Shown here: positions 56,867 to 64,000 of the stretch, one piece after another | How the letters are laid out: each line of letters starts with the position of its first letter | Position numbering within the stretch: position 1 is the first letter of the stretch | Assembly (NCBI RefSeq): GCF_018987265.1 | Contig: NZ_CP076854.1 | Location: 1,302,001 to 1,366,000 of the forward strand | Source of the DNA: Rhizobium sp. WYJ-E13 | Lineage (GTDB): Bacteria; Pseudomonadota; Alphaproteobacteria; Rhizobiales; Rhizobiaceae | Length of the DNA stretch: 64,000 bases | Direction: 5' to 3' | Notes under the pieces: model-generated | Seen by the model: only the letters and a program-made list of their open reading frames with translations | Told to the model about the DNA's origin: nothing | Databases searched by the model: none | Position numbers and translations under genes: made by a program

Positions 56867-56889
56867 GTCGAACAAAACCGAAGGCGTGG

Positions 56890-56920
56890 CGAGCGCAATT
56901 GAGAGATTGCGACACGCTCG
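56890..56920. repeat. second intergenic palindrome
   Basis: CGAGCG (56890-56895) pairs with CGCTCG (56915-56920), and inside it CAAT pairs with ATTG, giving a hairpin with a bulge. It lies 24 bases after the palindrome at 56822-56866, in the same non-coding block. Confidence 0.5.
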
Positions 56921-56992
56921 TCTCACGACTATCCCCGCTTCTCGTGAGAAAAAGAAAGCGCCGGCTCGGGTTGCTGGCCGGCCTGCGGAGTT

Positions 56993-57258
56993 GCTTACGG
57001 CGCTTACGATTGCCTACGCAAATTTCGTAAGCGCATTTCAATAATGGTTTCAATGACTTGTTTCTTCACTTACGGACTTACGAAGACAATGGTGAACTCA
57101 GGTGAGGCGACAGCCGGTATTCCGGGGCTGTTGGCCATACCCATGAGAGTTTGAGACAGGCCGAAATTTCGTAAGTTCGTAAGCGCGGTCGTTAAGGTGC
57201 TGATTTTGTTCGGCAAGCGCGCTTACGAATTTTGCAGATGCAGGGCAGCGCTTACGAA
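56993..57258. repeat. cluster of TTCGTAAG(CGC) motifs in the pcaR-methyltransferase gap
   Basis: TTCGTAAGCGC or its complement GCGCTTACGAA occurs exactly at 57024-57034, 57176-57186, 57219-57229 and 57248-57258. Shorter forms lie at 56993-57000 (GCTTACGG), 57000-57009 (GCGCTTACGA), 57068-57084 (ACTTACGG then ACTTACGAA) and 57168-57175 (TTCGTAAG). Both orientations are mixed. The block lies between converging genes (56820 and 57280) and contains no supported ORF. I do not recognise the motif as a known site. Confidence 0.7.
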
Positions 57259-57279
57259 ATTCGGCAAAGCGGTGAGCCG

Positions 57280-57864
57280 TCACTCCGGCCGGCGCGAAAT
57301 GCGAAAGACGCTGGCGGGCGGAATATTCAGGCGCACCCGGCCGAGCCTCTCCGCCCGCAGGCCCAATTCCGCAAGCACATCTGGTGGAACGGAACAGGAT
57401 TGGCCGTAGGTGAACTGGTAGAAGGCGCCGCCACGTCCCAGCAGGCTGAAGCCGCCGACGACGATGGCGGTGATGACCTCGATGGGCATGTTGCGAAAAG
57501 GCAGGCCGCTGACGATTGCCGCCTGCGGCCCGAGCTCGGCCCTGCAGGCAGAAAGCTCGCACGCGTCTCGCTGGAGGATCGTCACGTCAGGATAGCGCTG
57601 CCGCAGTGGAGCGATGAAGCGGGTTTCGAGCTCCACCAGGGTCAGGTCTCGCGCCGGTAGGCCGCGTTTGAGAAGCGCCTCGGTGAAAACCCCGGTGCCG
57701 GGGCCAAGCTCCAGCACCTTGCCGGCCGAAGGCCCGATCTCGCTGGTCATCAACCGCGCCAGCCGCCCTCCCGAGGGCACGATCGCGCCGATTTTCCTGG
57801 GCTCGGCGAGAAGCGCACCAAAGAAGGCGGCCAGTGGCGGCTGTTGCATGCGGGTCTCCGGCAT
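57280..57864 (-). CDS. SAM-dependent methyltransferase (phospholipid N-methyltransferase-like)
   Basis: This 194-residue class I methyltransferase has the SAM motif VLELGPGTGVFTEALL at about residues 50-65, followed by LVELETRFIAPLRQRYP and SGLPFRNMP. The overall pattern (FFGALLAEPRKIGAIVPSGGRLARLM before motif I, YQFTYG later) resembles the rhizobial PmtA-type phosphatidylethanolamine N-methyltransferases and KsgA-like relatives. A role in phosphatidylcholine synthesis is plausible but unproven. It converges with pcaR across the repeat-rich gap and lies downstream of the two-component genes in the same direction. Confidence 0.85.
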   Translation of the reverse strand: MPETRMQQPPLAAFFGALLAEPRKIGAIVPSGGRLARLMTSEIGPSAGKVLELGPGTGVFTEALLKRGLPARDLTLVELETRFIAPLRQRYPDVTILQRDACELSACRAELGPQAAIVSGLPFRNMPIEVITAIVVGGFSLLGRGGAFYQFTYGQSCSVPPDVLAELGLRAERLGRVRLNIPPASVFRISRRPE

Positions 57865-57935
57865 CGATTATCCAATTCCGGTATTCCCCTTTCAAATGAT
57901 GCGAGCATGACGTGCACTCGCAGCATCGGAAAGAT

Positions 57936-59306
57936 TCATGCAGTCTGGACCGTCGGCTCGAAGCTCATGTTGAAGCTCGCGCCGCCACCCTCCGCATCCG
58001 ACACCCATACGCGCCCGCGGTGCAGCTTGACGATCTCGCGCACGAGGTGGAGGCCGAGCCCGATGCCCTGGCTGCGCCCGTTGGCGCGCTGGAAGGGCTC
58101 GAAAATCCGCTCCCGGTCCTCAGGCGCGATACCGCGGCCTTCATCGCTGACGGAAATCTGTGCGGGGCGCTCCACGGCGATGGTGATCGTGCCGCTCCTG
58201 CCGCCATGCTGGATGGCATTCTGCACCAGATTGGCGAGTGCCCGCTCCAGCGCGGTCTCGTCGCCGAGAATGCGTTCGGGCATCGAGCGCAGCTCGAAAT
58301 TGGCCTGATAGCCGGCGGCGATGATCAGCGGCGCAAGTTCTGCGGCCTGCCGTCTGGCGACCGTCGCAAGGTCGACGGAGCGATCCGGCACCGGCTCCTG
58401 ATTGAGCCGCTGCAGGTCGAGCAACTGCTGGGCCAGCGTCGAAAGACGTGCGACATCCTCCAGCAGCCGGTTGGTTGCTTCGGTCGGCGGCATGGTTTCC
58501 AGCCGGTTCTGCAATATGGCGATTGGCGTGCGCAATTCATGGGCGGCGGCCAGCATGAAACGCCGCTGCTTGTTGTGATCGTCGTCGAGGCGCTGCAGGG
58601 TCTCGTTCATGGCGATCACCAGTGGCGCGACTTCCTCCGGCACGTTCTCGAGCGGCAGGCGATAGCCTCGTGTGGTGCCATCGATGCCCTGTGCAGCCTG
58701 CGCCACCTCATTCAATCCGCGGTGGATGCCGCGCGCAACGAAGGGCGTGACCGCCAGTGTTATCAGGCCTGTCAGCAAGATGACCGGCAGCACGACGCCG
58801 GAGGCGATCGCCACGAAGACGACCAGAAGTTTGCCGGCCGAAAGACTGCCCTGACGTCCGACGATAACGAGGAGATCACCGTGACTGGTCTTCACCTTTT
58901 GCAGGCGTGCGGCAATTGTCGCCGGGTTGTCCTCATCCCCGTTGAAACGCGCCTCGGCGATATCCGTACCCGAGTTCGCAATGGCGAAATATTGCGCCGG
59001 CACATTCCCGTCGGTCAGCATGTGTCCCTGCTGATCACGCACCAGGAACCAGAAATCGGCTGCCTTATCGCGCTGGTAGTCCAGTGCGTCCGTGCTGGCG
59101 ATGCGCATCGAACCATCGGGATTCCAGGCGATCGAGTCCGTCACCGCATCGATTGCATGCTCGTCGGGAGCGAAAATCCCGCTCATGCCCGAGATCCAGA
59201 AGACGAAGGCAAAGGCGATCGCGATCAGCACCAGGGTTGCTGCCTGCAGCGCCACCAGCCGACGGATCAGCCGCCATTTCAGCGAATAGAACTTCATCTT
59301 CTTCAT
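57936..59306 (-). CDS. sensor histidine kinase (two-component)
   Basis: This 456-residue membrane kinase has TM1 at about residues 14-38 (LVALQAATLVLIAIAFAFVFWI), a periplasmic sensor of about 130 residues, TM2 near 170-200 (LLVVFVAIASGVVLPVILLTGLITLAV) and a HAMP-like linker. HisKA carries the phospho-His in LAAAHELRTPIAIL, and the HATPase has NLVQNAIQHGG, DEGRGIAPED and GIGLGLHLVREI. ATG 59306 overlaps the stop of the response regulator gene (ATGA). The longer frame to 59369 lies within that gene. The signal is unknown. Confidence 0.93.
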   Translation of the reverse strand: MKKMKFYSLKWRLIRRLVALQAATLVLIAIAFAFVFWISGMSGIFAPDEHAIDAVTDSIAWNPDGSMRIASTDALDYQRDKAADFWFLVRDQQGHMLTDGNVPAQYFAIANSGTDIAEARFNGDEDNPATIAARLQKVKTSHGDLLVIVGRQGSLSAGKLLVVFVAIASGVVLPVILLTGLITLAVTPFVARGIHRGLNEVAQAAQGIDGTTRGYRLPLENVPEEVAPLVIAMNETLQRLDDDHNKQRRFMLAAAHELRTPIAILQNRLETMPPTEATNRLLEDVARLSTLAQQLLDLQRLNQEPVPDRSVDLATVARRQAAELAPLIIAAGYQANFELRSMPERILGDETALERALANLVQNAIQHGGRSGTITIAVERPAQISVSDEGRGIAPEDRERIFEPFQRANGRSQGIGLGLHLVREIVKLHRGRVWVSDAEGGGASFNMSFEPTVQTA

Positions 59307-59980
59307 GGCCGGGCCTGCCGGATCAGATAACCCACCCCACGGATCGTATGGATCTCGACCCCGGCACATGCCGCATCAAGCTTGCGACGCACGCGCGAGA
59401 CATGCGCATCGAGCGCATTGGACTGGATCTCGTCATCCATGCCGTAGACCGCCTCCTCGAGGCTGGAGCGCTCCACGGTGCGGCCGGCGCGGCGCATCAG
59501 CGCTTCCAGCACCAGCAATTCGCGGCGCGGCAATTCGAGCGCCACATCGCCGACACGTGCCTCGCGATTGCGCAAGTCGAAATGCAGCCGGCCGAGGCAT
59601 AGGCTTTCGATCTCGATATTGCCCGGACGGCGCAGGATCGCTCTCAAACGCGCCATCAGTTCCTCGACGGCGAAGGGCTTGGCGAGATAATCGTCGGCGC
59701 CGAGATCGAGCCCCTCGATCCGGTCTTTCAGATCGCCGCGCGCCGTCAGCATGATGACGGGAACGGCCGGCTGGATGCGGCGGGCTCCGGCGATCAGTTC
59801 CAGCCCGTCGCCGTCAGGCAGGCTGCGGTCGAGCAGCAGGGCATCATAACTGTTCAACCGCACGGCCTCCTCGGCCGCCTCGATGGTAGAAACGTGGTCC
59901 GTGATGATATTGTTGTTGCGAAGCGCCGCGACAAGCACAGCGGCCATTTCCGGTTCATCTTCCGCCAGCAAGACGCGCAT
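59303..59980 (-). CDS. OmpR/PhoB-family response regulator
   Basis: This 225-residue protein has a receiver with acidic pocket LLAEDEPEM, phospho-acceptor Asp in DALLLDRSLPDGDGLEL (near residue 50), Thr in VIMLTARGD and Lys in DYLAKPF. A winged-helix DNA-binding domain (about 128-222) follows, with ELPRRELLVLEALMRRAGRTVERSSLEEAVYG and VSRVRRKLD. It is co-transcribed with, and just upstream of, its kinase. The layout matches TctD/QseB-like regulators. Confidence 0.94.
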   Translation of the reverse strand: MRVLLAEDEPEMAAVLVAALRNNNIITDHVSTIEAAEEAVRLNSYDALLLDRSLPDGDGLELIAGARRIQPAVPVIMLTARGDLKDRIEGLDLGADDYLAKPFAVEELMARLRAILRRPGNIEIESLCLGRLHFDLRNREARVGDVALELPRRELLVLEALMRRAGRTVERSSLEEAVYGMDDEIQSNALDAHVSRVRRKLDAACAGVEIHTIRGVGYLIRQARP

Positions 59981-60062
59981 CTAACCGTCCAACTTCAAAA
60001 GCCGCTCTCTGCACAGGCAAGATTGCGTCAGCATGACGAAAATTGCCAGAGCGCCCTGACGT

Positions 60063-60956
60063 TCAATCGCCGAAAGGCAGGCCAAGCGCCTCGGTCCGCG
60101 CTTCAAGAGCACGGGTGACAGCCGCCATGTCTTCACGGCCGAAACCCAGGCTTTCGGTTTCGGCATAAAGCGCGTGGCAAGCATCGAGCAGCGGCGAGGC
60201 GATGCCCGCCTGACGGGCCGCTTCGGCCACCAGCCGGTTGTTTTTCAACACGTCCGATATCGCCGCCTGAACGGAGAAATCGCGTTCCACCAACTTGCCG
60301 CTCTTGATGCGCGATATGCCGCTCGCCATCTGGCCGGCATCGACCACGGCCTTGAAAAGCGCCATGTCCAGCCCTTGCCGATCTGCGAAATGGGCGGCCT
60401 CCACAAGCCCCGTCACCGAAGTGATCAGGAAGATATTGACGGCAAGCTTCATCAGAAGCGCATTCGGCACCGCACCGCAGACGACCGCCTCCCGGCACAT
60501 GGGCGCCAACAGTGGACGGACCTTTTCGACAATATCCGCCTCTCCCGCCAGCATTGCCACGAGCTGCCCCTCCTCCGCCGGTCGGCGCGAACCCGAAACG
60601 GGCGCCTCGACATAACGACCGCCCGCCGCTTGGATATCCGCTTCCAGCGCTTTCGAATAGGCCGGTGTCGTCGTACCCATATGGATGACGACATGCCTGG
60701 AAACCCGTTCCGCAAAGGCTGGCGTGCCGCGCCCGAGAACCGTATCGATCACCACGTCCGTCGCAAGCATGAGGATCACGGTGCTTGCCTTGCCGAACAC
60801 CTCGTCGACATCGGCTGCCACCTCGGCGCCGCCCGCTCGCAGCGTCTCCGCGCTTTTCGGCGAACGGTTCCAGACGATGAGATTGGTGCCTGCCCGTACG
60901 AGATTGAGTGCCATCGGCGTGCCCATCACGCCGAGACCGATGAAGCCCGTTTTCAT
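60063..60956 (-). CDS. 3-hydroxyisobutyrate dehydrogenase-family NAD(P)-dependent enzyme
   Basis: This 297-residue beta-hydroxyacid dehydrogenase has [29 protein letters not shown] as the dinucleotide site (residues 4-32), substrate-site [16 protein letters not shown] and the catalytic Lys in [21 protein letters not shown]. It could oxidise 3-hydroxyisobutyrate, tartronate semialdehyde or succinic semialdehyde-type acids, which the sequence does not decide. ATG 60956 starts MKTGFIGLG; the frame extension to 61001 is not conserved. It lies downstream of pcaQ in the same direction, 66 bases away, and the link may be incidental. Confidence 0.92.
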   Translation of the reverse strand: MKTGFIGLGVMGTPMALNLVRAGTNLIVWNRSPKSAETLRAGGAEVAADVDEVFGKASTVILMLATDVVIDTVLGRGTPAFAERVSRHVVIHMGTTTPAYSKALEADIQAAGGRYVEAPVSGSRRPAEEGQLVAMLAGEADIVEKVRPLLAPMCREAVVCGAVPNALLMKLAVNIFLITSVTGLVEAAHFADRQGLDMALFKAVVDAGQMASGISRIKSGKLVERDFSVQAAISDVLKNNRLVAEAARQAGIASPLLDACHALYAETESLGFGREDMAAVTRALEARTEALGLPFGD

Positions 60957-61022
60957 TGTCGCCGCCTCTCTGGGTGTCCGAAGCGGGAAGTTTACGAGCA
61001 AACGAGATGTTTGTCTTGAAGG

Positions 61023-61961
61023 TTAGTGCTCAGGCGCAGGCTGGCCGGAAATCTCCAGTGCCGCCTCGCGGATCGTCTGCATGAGGATCGACAGCGGAAG
61101 CGAAGGAATGGAGTCGGTACGCATCGTCAGTCCCACCGGTCCCTTCGTCTCGCCCGTTTCGATCGGCAGGGCGGCCAGCACGCCATCGGCGATATCGCGC
61201 GCCACCACACCATTGGAAATGATCCAGATCGCGTCGCTGTCGCGCACGAAGGCACGGCCGAAGGCATCGGAAACCGTTTCGATCTGGTTCGGCAGACTGG
61301 CGACACCGTTGGTGATCAGGAAATTCTCGACCACCGGCCGGATGATCGAACCGCGGGTCGGCATTAGCAGCGTATAGCGGCCGAGTTCGGCAAAGAGCGA
61401 TTTTCTGGTGCCGAGCAGAGGGTGGCCGGGGCGTACGGCAAAGACCACCTGTTCGGAATAGAGATGCTCGAAGGAAAAGCCTGCCATCCTTTCCGCTCCC
61501 GCGAGACGACCGACGACAAGATCGAGATCACCAACACGCAGCTGCTCCAGAAGCACGGTATTGTCGCCGGTGACGATCTTCACCCGGCTCCAGGTATTTT
61601 CCTTCAGAAACAGGTCCATCGCCCGCGGCATGATGCGTGTCGAGACCGTCGGCAGAGCGCCGATACGGATCGGCGGGGCATCGCCGAACTGCTCCTGCGA
61701 GACGGAATCGAACCCCTGCCGGAGTGCTGTCAGCGCAGCACCTGCATGGCGCAGGAAGACCTCGCCGTACCGGGTGATGCGGATGCCGCGTCCTTCCCGC
61801 TCGAAGACCCCGACGCCGAGCGCCTGCTCCAGCTCGCGGATCGTCTTCGTCACTGCCGGCTGACTGACATGCAGAAGTTCGGCCGCCTTCATGACGCTCT
61901 TCTGCCGCGCCACCTCGACAAAAGTCTGCAGATGACGAAACTTGATGCGGCTATCGATCAT
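61023..61961 (-). CDS. pcaQ: LysR-family activator of the pcaDCHGB operon (PcaQ)
   Basis: This 312-residue LysR regulator has N-terminus IDSRIKFRHLQTFVEVARQKSVMKAAELLHVSQPAVTKTIRELEQALGV, practically the PcaQ signature of Sinorhizobium and Agrobacterium. The effector domain includes PPIRIGALPTVSTRIMP and VVGRLAGAERMAGFSFEHLYSEQVVFAVRPGHPLL. Known PcaQ responds to beta-carboxy-cis,cis-muconate and gamma-carboxymuconolactone and activates protocatechuate genes. Starting at ATG 61961 matches homologues; the ATG at 61970 overlaps the operator. It is divergent from pcaD. Confidence 0.94.
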   Translation of the reverse strand: MIDSRIKFRHLQTFVEVARQKSVMKAAELLHVSQPAVTKTIRELEQALGVGVFEREGRGIRITRYGEVFLRHAGAALTALRQGFDSVSQEQFGDAPPIRIGALPTVSTRIMPRAMDLFLKENTWSRVKIVTGDNTVLLEQLRVGDLDLVVGRLAGAERMAGFSFEHLYSEQVVFAVRPGHPLLGTRKSLFAELGRYTLLMPTRGSIIRPVVENFLITNGVASLPNQIETVSDAFGRAFVRDSDAIWIISNGVVARDIADGVLAALPIETGETKGPVGLTMRTDSIPSLPLSILMQTIREAALEISGQPAPEH

Positions 61962-61968
61962 TGCTTTC

Positions 61969-61984
61969 ATAACTCACGGGTTAT
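61969..61984. promoter_or_regulatory. PcaQ operator in the pcaQ-pcaD intergenic region
   Basis: ATAACTCACGGGTTAT fits the described PcaQ motif ATAACC-N4-GGTTAA with one change per half. A second site-like TTAACCGGTT is at 62011-62020, nearer the pcaD start. Both lie between the divergent pcaQ and pcaD genes, as in related rhizobia. Confidence 0.75.
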
Positions 61985-62054
61985 CGGAAAGCTGGAAAAT
62001 ATCATTTTACTTAACCGGTTCAACTCATCAAATTGAACATGGAGGAGATTTAAA

Positions 62055-62834
62055 GTGCAGTTCGCCAGTATCAACGACGTCACGATCCATTACCAGCTCA
62101 TCGGCGCGCCGGCTGACAGGCCGGTTATCGTCTTTGCCAATTCGCTCGGCACGGACTTCCGCATCTGGCGCGATGTGGTCGTGCGTCTTGCCGGCGATTT
62201 TGCCATCATCCTCTATGACATGCGCGGCCATGGGCTTTCCGATGTCGGCCAGGTGCCCTACGCCATGGAGGACCATGCCACCGATCTCGCCGGCCTGCTT
62301 GATCTGCTTTCGGTCAAGGATGCCGTCATCTGCGGTCTCTCGGTCGGTGGCCTGATCGCCCAGTCGCTCTACCAGCGCCGCCCGGATCTGGTGAAGGCGC
62401 TGATCCTTTGCGATACCGCCCACAAGATCGGCACGGCCGAGAGCTGGGACAGCCGTATCGCCGCCGTCGAGAAGAGCGGCATTGCCAGCATCGTCGACAT
62501 GGTCATGGAGCGCTGGTTCACGCCGGCGTTCCGCCGACCTGAAAACATCGCCTATGCCGGCTACTGCAACATGCTGATCCGCCAGCCGGTGGAAGGTTAT
62601 GTCGCCACATGCGCTGCGATCCGTGACGCCGATTTTACCGAGGCTGCGGCCAAGATCAAAGCACCAACCATTTGCGTCGTTGGTGATCAGGATGGTTCGA
62701 CGCCGCCGGATCTGGTGCTCTCGACAGCAAAGCTGATCCCTAACGCGCGCTACGAGGTCATCAAGGACTGCGCCCATATTCCGCCGGTCGAGCAGCCGGA
62801 GGCGCTCACCGCAATCATCCGCGCGTTCCTCTGA
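62055..62834 (+). CDS. pcaD: 3-oxoadipate enol-lactonase PcaD
   Basis: This 259-residue alpha/beta hydrolase converts beta-ketoadipate enol-lactone to beta-ketoadipate. It has oxyanion region VIVFANSLGTDFRIW, DMRGHGLSD, nucleophile Ser in ICGLSVGGLIAQ, catalytic Asp in VVGDQDGSTPP and His in DCAHIPPVEQPE. The start is GTG 62055, with a strong GGAGGAGA eight bases before. It is the first gene of pcaDCH(GB), divergent from pcaQ. Confidence 0.95.
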   Translation: MQFASINDVTIHYQLIGAPADRPVIVFANSLGTDFRIWRDVVVRLAGDFAIILYDMRGHGLSDVGQVPYAMEDHATDLAGLLDLLSVKDAVICGLSVGGLIAQSLYQRRPDLVKALILCDTAHKIGTAESWDSRIAAVEKSGIASIVDMVMERWFTPAFRRPENIAYAGYCNMLIRQPVEGYVATCAAIRDADFTEAAAKIKAPTICVVGDQDGSTPPDLVLSTAKLIPNARYEVIKDCAHIPPVEQPEALTAIIRAFL

Positions 62835-62854
62835 TCCATTGGAGACAAGAGCCC

Positions 62855-63253
62855 ATGAGCGACATCGCGTCCGAACGCTATCATCAGGGCATGGCGACCC
62901 GCCGTTCCGTTCTCGGCGATGCCCATGTCGACCGTGCGCAAGCCACTGCGACGGAATTCGACAAGCCGTTCCAGGAACTGATCACGGAAGCCGCCTGGGG
63001 CCATGTCTGGTCCCGGCCGGAGCTGACGAAACGCGAGCGCTCGATGATCACGATCGCGCTGCTTGCAGCCCTTGGCCAGGATGAAGAGGTGGCGATGCAT
63101 GTCCGCGCCACCGCCAATACCGGTGCCTCCCGGGAGGATATTCGCGAGGCGCTGCTGCATGTGGCAATCTATGCCGGTGTGCCGGCGGCTAATCATGCGA
63201 TCAAGATCGCAAAACAGGTTTTCGAGCAGATGGACGCCGGCAAGGCAGCCTGA
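62855..63253 (+). CDS. pcaC: 4-carboxymuconolactone decarboxylase PcaC
   Basis: This 132-residue all-helical decarboxylase removes CO2 from gamma-carboxymuconolactone. It has the classical PcaC start YHQGMATRRSVLGDAHVDRA, then WGHVWSRPELTKRERSMITIALLAALGQDEEVAMHVRATANTG and a C-terminal EALLHVAIYAGVPAANHA. It lacks the CxxC of the AhpD-like paralogue at 31450. It starts 20 bases after pcaD with GGAGAC as ribosome binding site. Confidence 0.96.
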   Translation: MSDIASERYHQGMATRRSVLGDAHVDRAQATATEFDKPFQELITEAAWGHVWSRPELTKRERSMITIALLAALGQDEEVAMHVRATANTGASREDIREALLHVAIYAGVPAANHAIKIAKQVFEQMDAGKAA

Positions 63254-63263
63254 GGGGGAGAGA

Positions 63264-64000
63264 ATGTCCGACTTACCGAACCGCAAGCCAGAAACCGGAG
63301 CCTTCTTCGCCCGCGACCGTGCCTGGCATCCGCCGGCCTATGCGCCGGGCTACAAGACCTCGCTCCTCCGTTCACCGCAACGCGCGCTGCTTTCTCTCGA
63401 TGGCACGATTTCGGAAATCACCGGCCCGGTCTTCGGCCATTCGATGATCGGCGAGATGGATAACGACCTGATCCATAATTTCGCGCGACCCGGCGAGAGC
63501 GCCATCGGCGAACGCATCATCGTCCACGGCCGGGTGCTCGATGAACGCGGTCGTCCGCAGGCTGGTGTTCTCGTGGAGTTCTGGCAGGCCAATGCCGGCG
63601 GCCGCTACCGTCATAAAAAAGAAACCTATCTCGCCGCCATCGACCCGAATTTCGGCGGCTGCGGCCGGTTCGTCACCGACGAGGAAGGCCGTTATTTCTT
63701 CCGCACCGTGCGTCCCGGCGCCTATCCCTGGCCGAACGGCGTCAACGACTGGCGCCCGGCACATATCCATTTTTCGATCTTCGGCCACGGCTTCTCGCAA
63801 CGCTTGATCACGCAGATGTATTTCGAAGGCGATCCGATGATCTGGAAATGTCCGATCGTCGGCACCATCCCGGACAAGGCGGCGATCGAACAACTCATCG
63901 CCCCGATGGATTGGGGCAATACGATCCCGATGGACAGCCGCGCCTACAAGTTCGATATCGTGCTGCGTGGCCGCCGTTCGACCATGTTCGAAAACAAGCT
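63264..64000 (+). CDS. pcaH: protocatechuate 3,4-dioxygenase beta subunit PcaH (partial, 3' end off window)
   Basis: About 245 residues are visible and only a few C-terminal codons are missing. PcaH carries the non-haem Fe(III) of the intradiol dioxygenase that cleaves protocatechuate between the hydroxyl groups. Iron ligands are recognisable as Tyr in RYRHKKETY, Tyr in RPGAYPWPNG and His pair in RPAHIHFSIFG. The N-terminal HPPAYAPGYKTSLLRSPQRALLSL is the beta-subunit signature. GGGGGAGAG precedes ATG 63264, ten bases after pcaC. pcaG and pcaB are expected beyond the window. Confidence 0.95.
   Translation, partial: MSDLPNRKPETGAFFARDRAWHPPAYAPGYKTSLLRSPQRALLSLDGTISEITGPVFGHSMIGEMDNDLIHNFARPGESAIGERIIVHGRVLDERGRPQAGVLVEFWQANAGGRYRHKKETYLAAIDPNFGGCGRFVTDEEGRYFFRTVRPGAYPWPNGVNDWRPAHIHFSIFGHGFSQRLITQMYFEGDPMIWKCPIVGTIPDKAAIEQLIAPMDWGNTIPMDSRAYKFDIVLRGRRSTMFENK

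Noticed and set aside
56993..57258. CRISPR array or iteron-type plasmid origin
   Set aside because: The repeated unit is only 8-11 bases, spacing is irregular and orientation mixed; no cas or rep gene is near.
57912..59330. 472-codon open frame opposite the sensor kinase
   Set aside because: The kinase on the other strand has all catalytic motifs and overlaps its regulator; this frame has none.

Overview
The window looks like a chromosome or large-plasmid segment of a fast-growing rhizobium (Rhizobium/Agrobacterium group). The reasons are a GC-rich, densely packed gene set, an alphaproteobacterial-type pca (beta-ketoadipate) system with PcaQ and PcaR, general-stress promoters of the EcfG type (GGAAC-N16/17-CGTT), many ABC sugar importers, and a palindromic intergenic repeat of a kind I associate with rhizobia. 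No rRNA, tRNA, phage structural gene or CRISPR array was seen.

Layout. 1-1100: a cut PLP-dependent Cys/Met-metabolism enzyme, translationally coupled to a GntR/FCD regulator. 1474-3043: two short-chain dehydrogenases. 3081-3257: a candidate structured RNA ending in an intrinsic terminator. 3507-10520: an alpha-L-arabinofuranoside module (GH51 enzyme, ABC binding protein, two permeases, ATPase, ArsR-type regulator). 10712-12547: queC-queD-queE, all overlapping, headed by a preQ1-I riboswitch whose 3' tail contains the queC ribosome binding site. 12824-17409: msrA, an old-yellow-enzyme reductase, a small unknown gene, a LysR regulator and a secreted alpha/beta hydrolase. 17640-18353: decayed DNA, including a frameshifted diguanylate cyclase (GGDEF) remnant. 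18448-25713: a second sugar module (LacI regulator with paired operators, ABC importer, GH127 beta-L-arabinofuranosidase, ATPase).

25823-37119: an exonuclease-like protein, three one-component regulators with divergent oxidoreductase or AhpD-like genes, a TDT-family transporter, an endonuclease/phosphatase-fold protein, a phospholipase-D/cardiolipin-synthase protein and treZ. 37186-49131: a stress island with UdgX-type uracil-DNA glycosylase, DUF2934 and DUF3175 proteins, a large hybrid histidine kinase, GST, PfpI protease-like protein, topoisomerase IB and glgX. At least five of its upstream regions carry EcfG-type promoters. An IS1182-like element sits in the shared pfpI/topoisomerase terminator and has duplicated it as a 24-bp repeat.

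49157-52769: an SDR and pcaI-pcaJ-pcaF with a perfect inverted-repeat operator. 53155-55967: small ORFs, a DUF454 membrane protein and an acetamidase/formamidase. 56065-56820: pcaR. 56821-57279: a repeat-rich intergenic region with at least seven copies of a TTCGTAAG-type motif. 57280-60956: a methyltransferase, a two-component system and a hydroxyisobutyrate-dehydrogenase-like enzyme. 61023-64000: pcaQ diverging from pcaD-pcaC-pcaH, the last cut by the window edge.

Taken together, the region serves life on plant-derived carbon. Two arabinofuranoside importers of opposite anomeric specificity take in cell-wall sugars, and the pca genes feed protocatechuate into the TCA cycle. A stress regulon with glycogen/trehalose enzymes, DNA repair and redox proteins sits between them.
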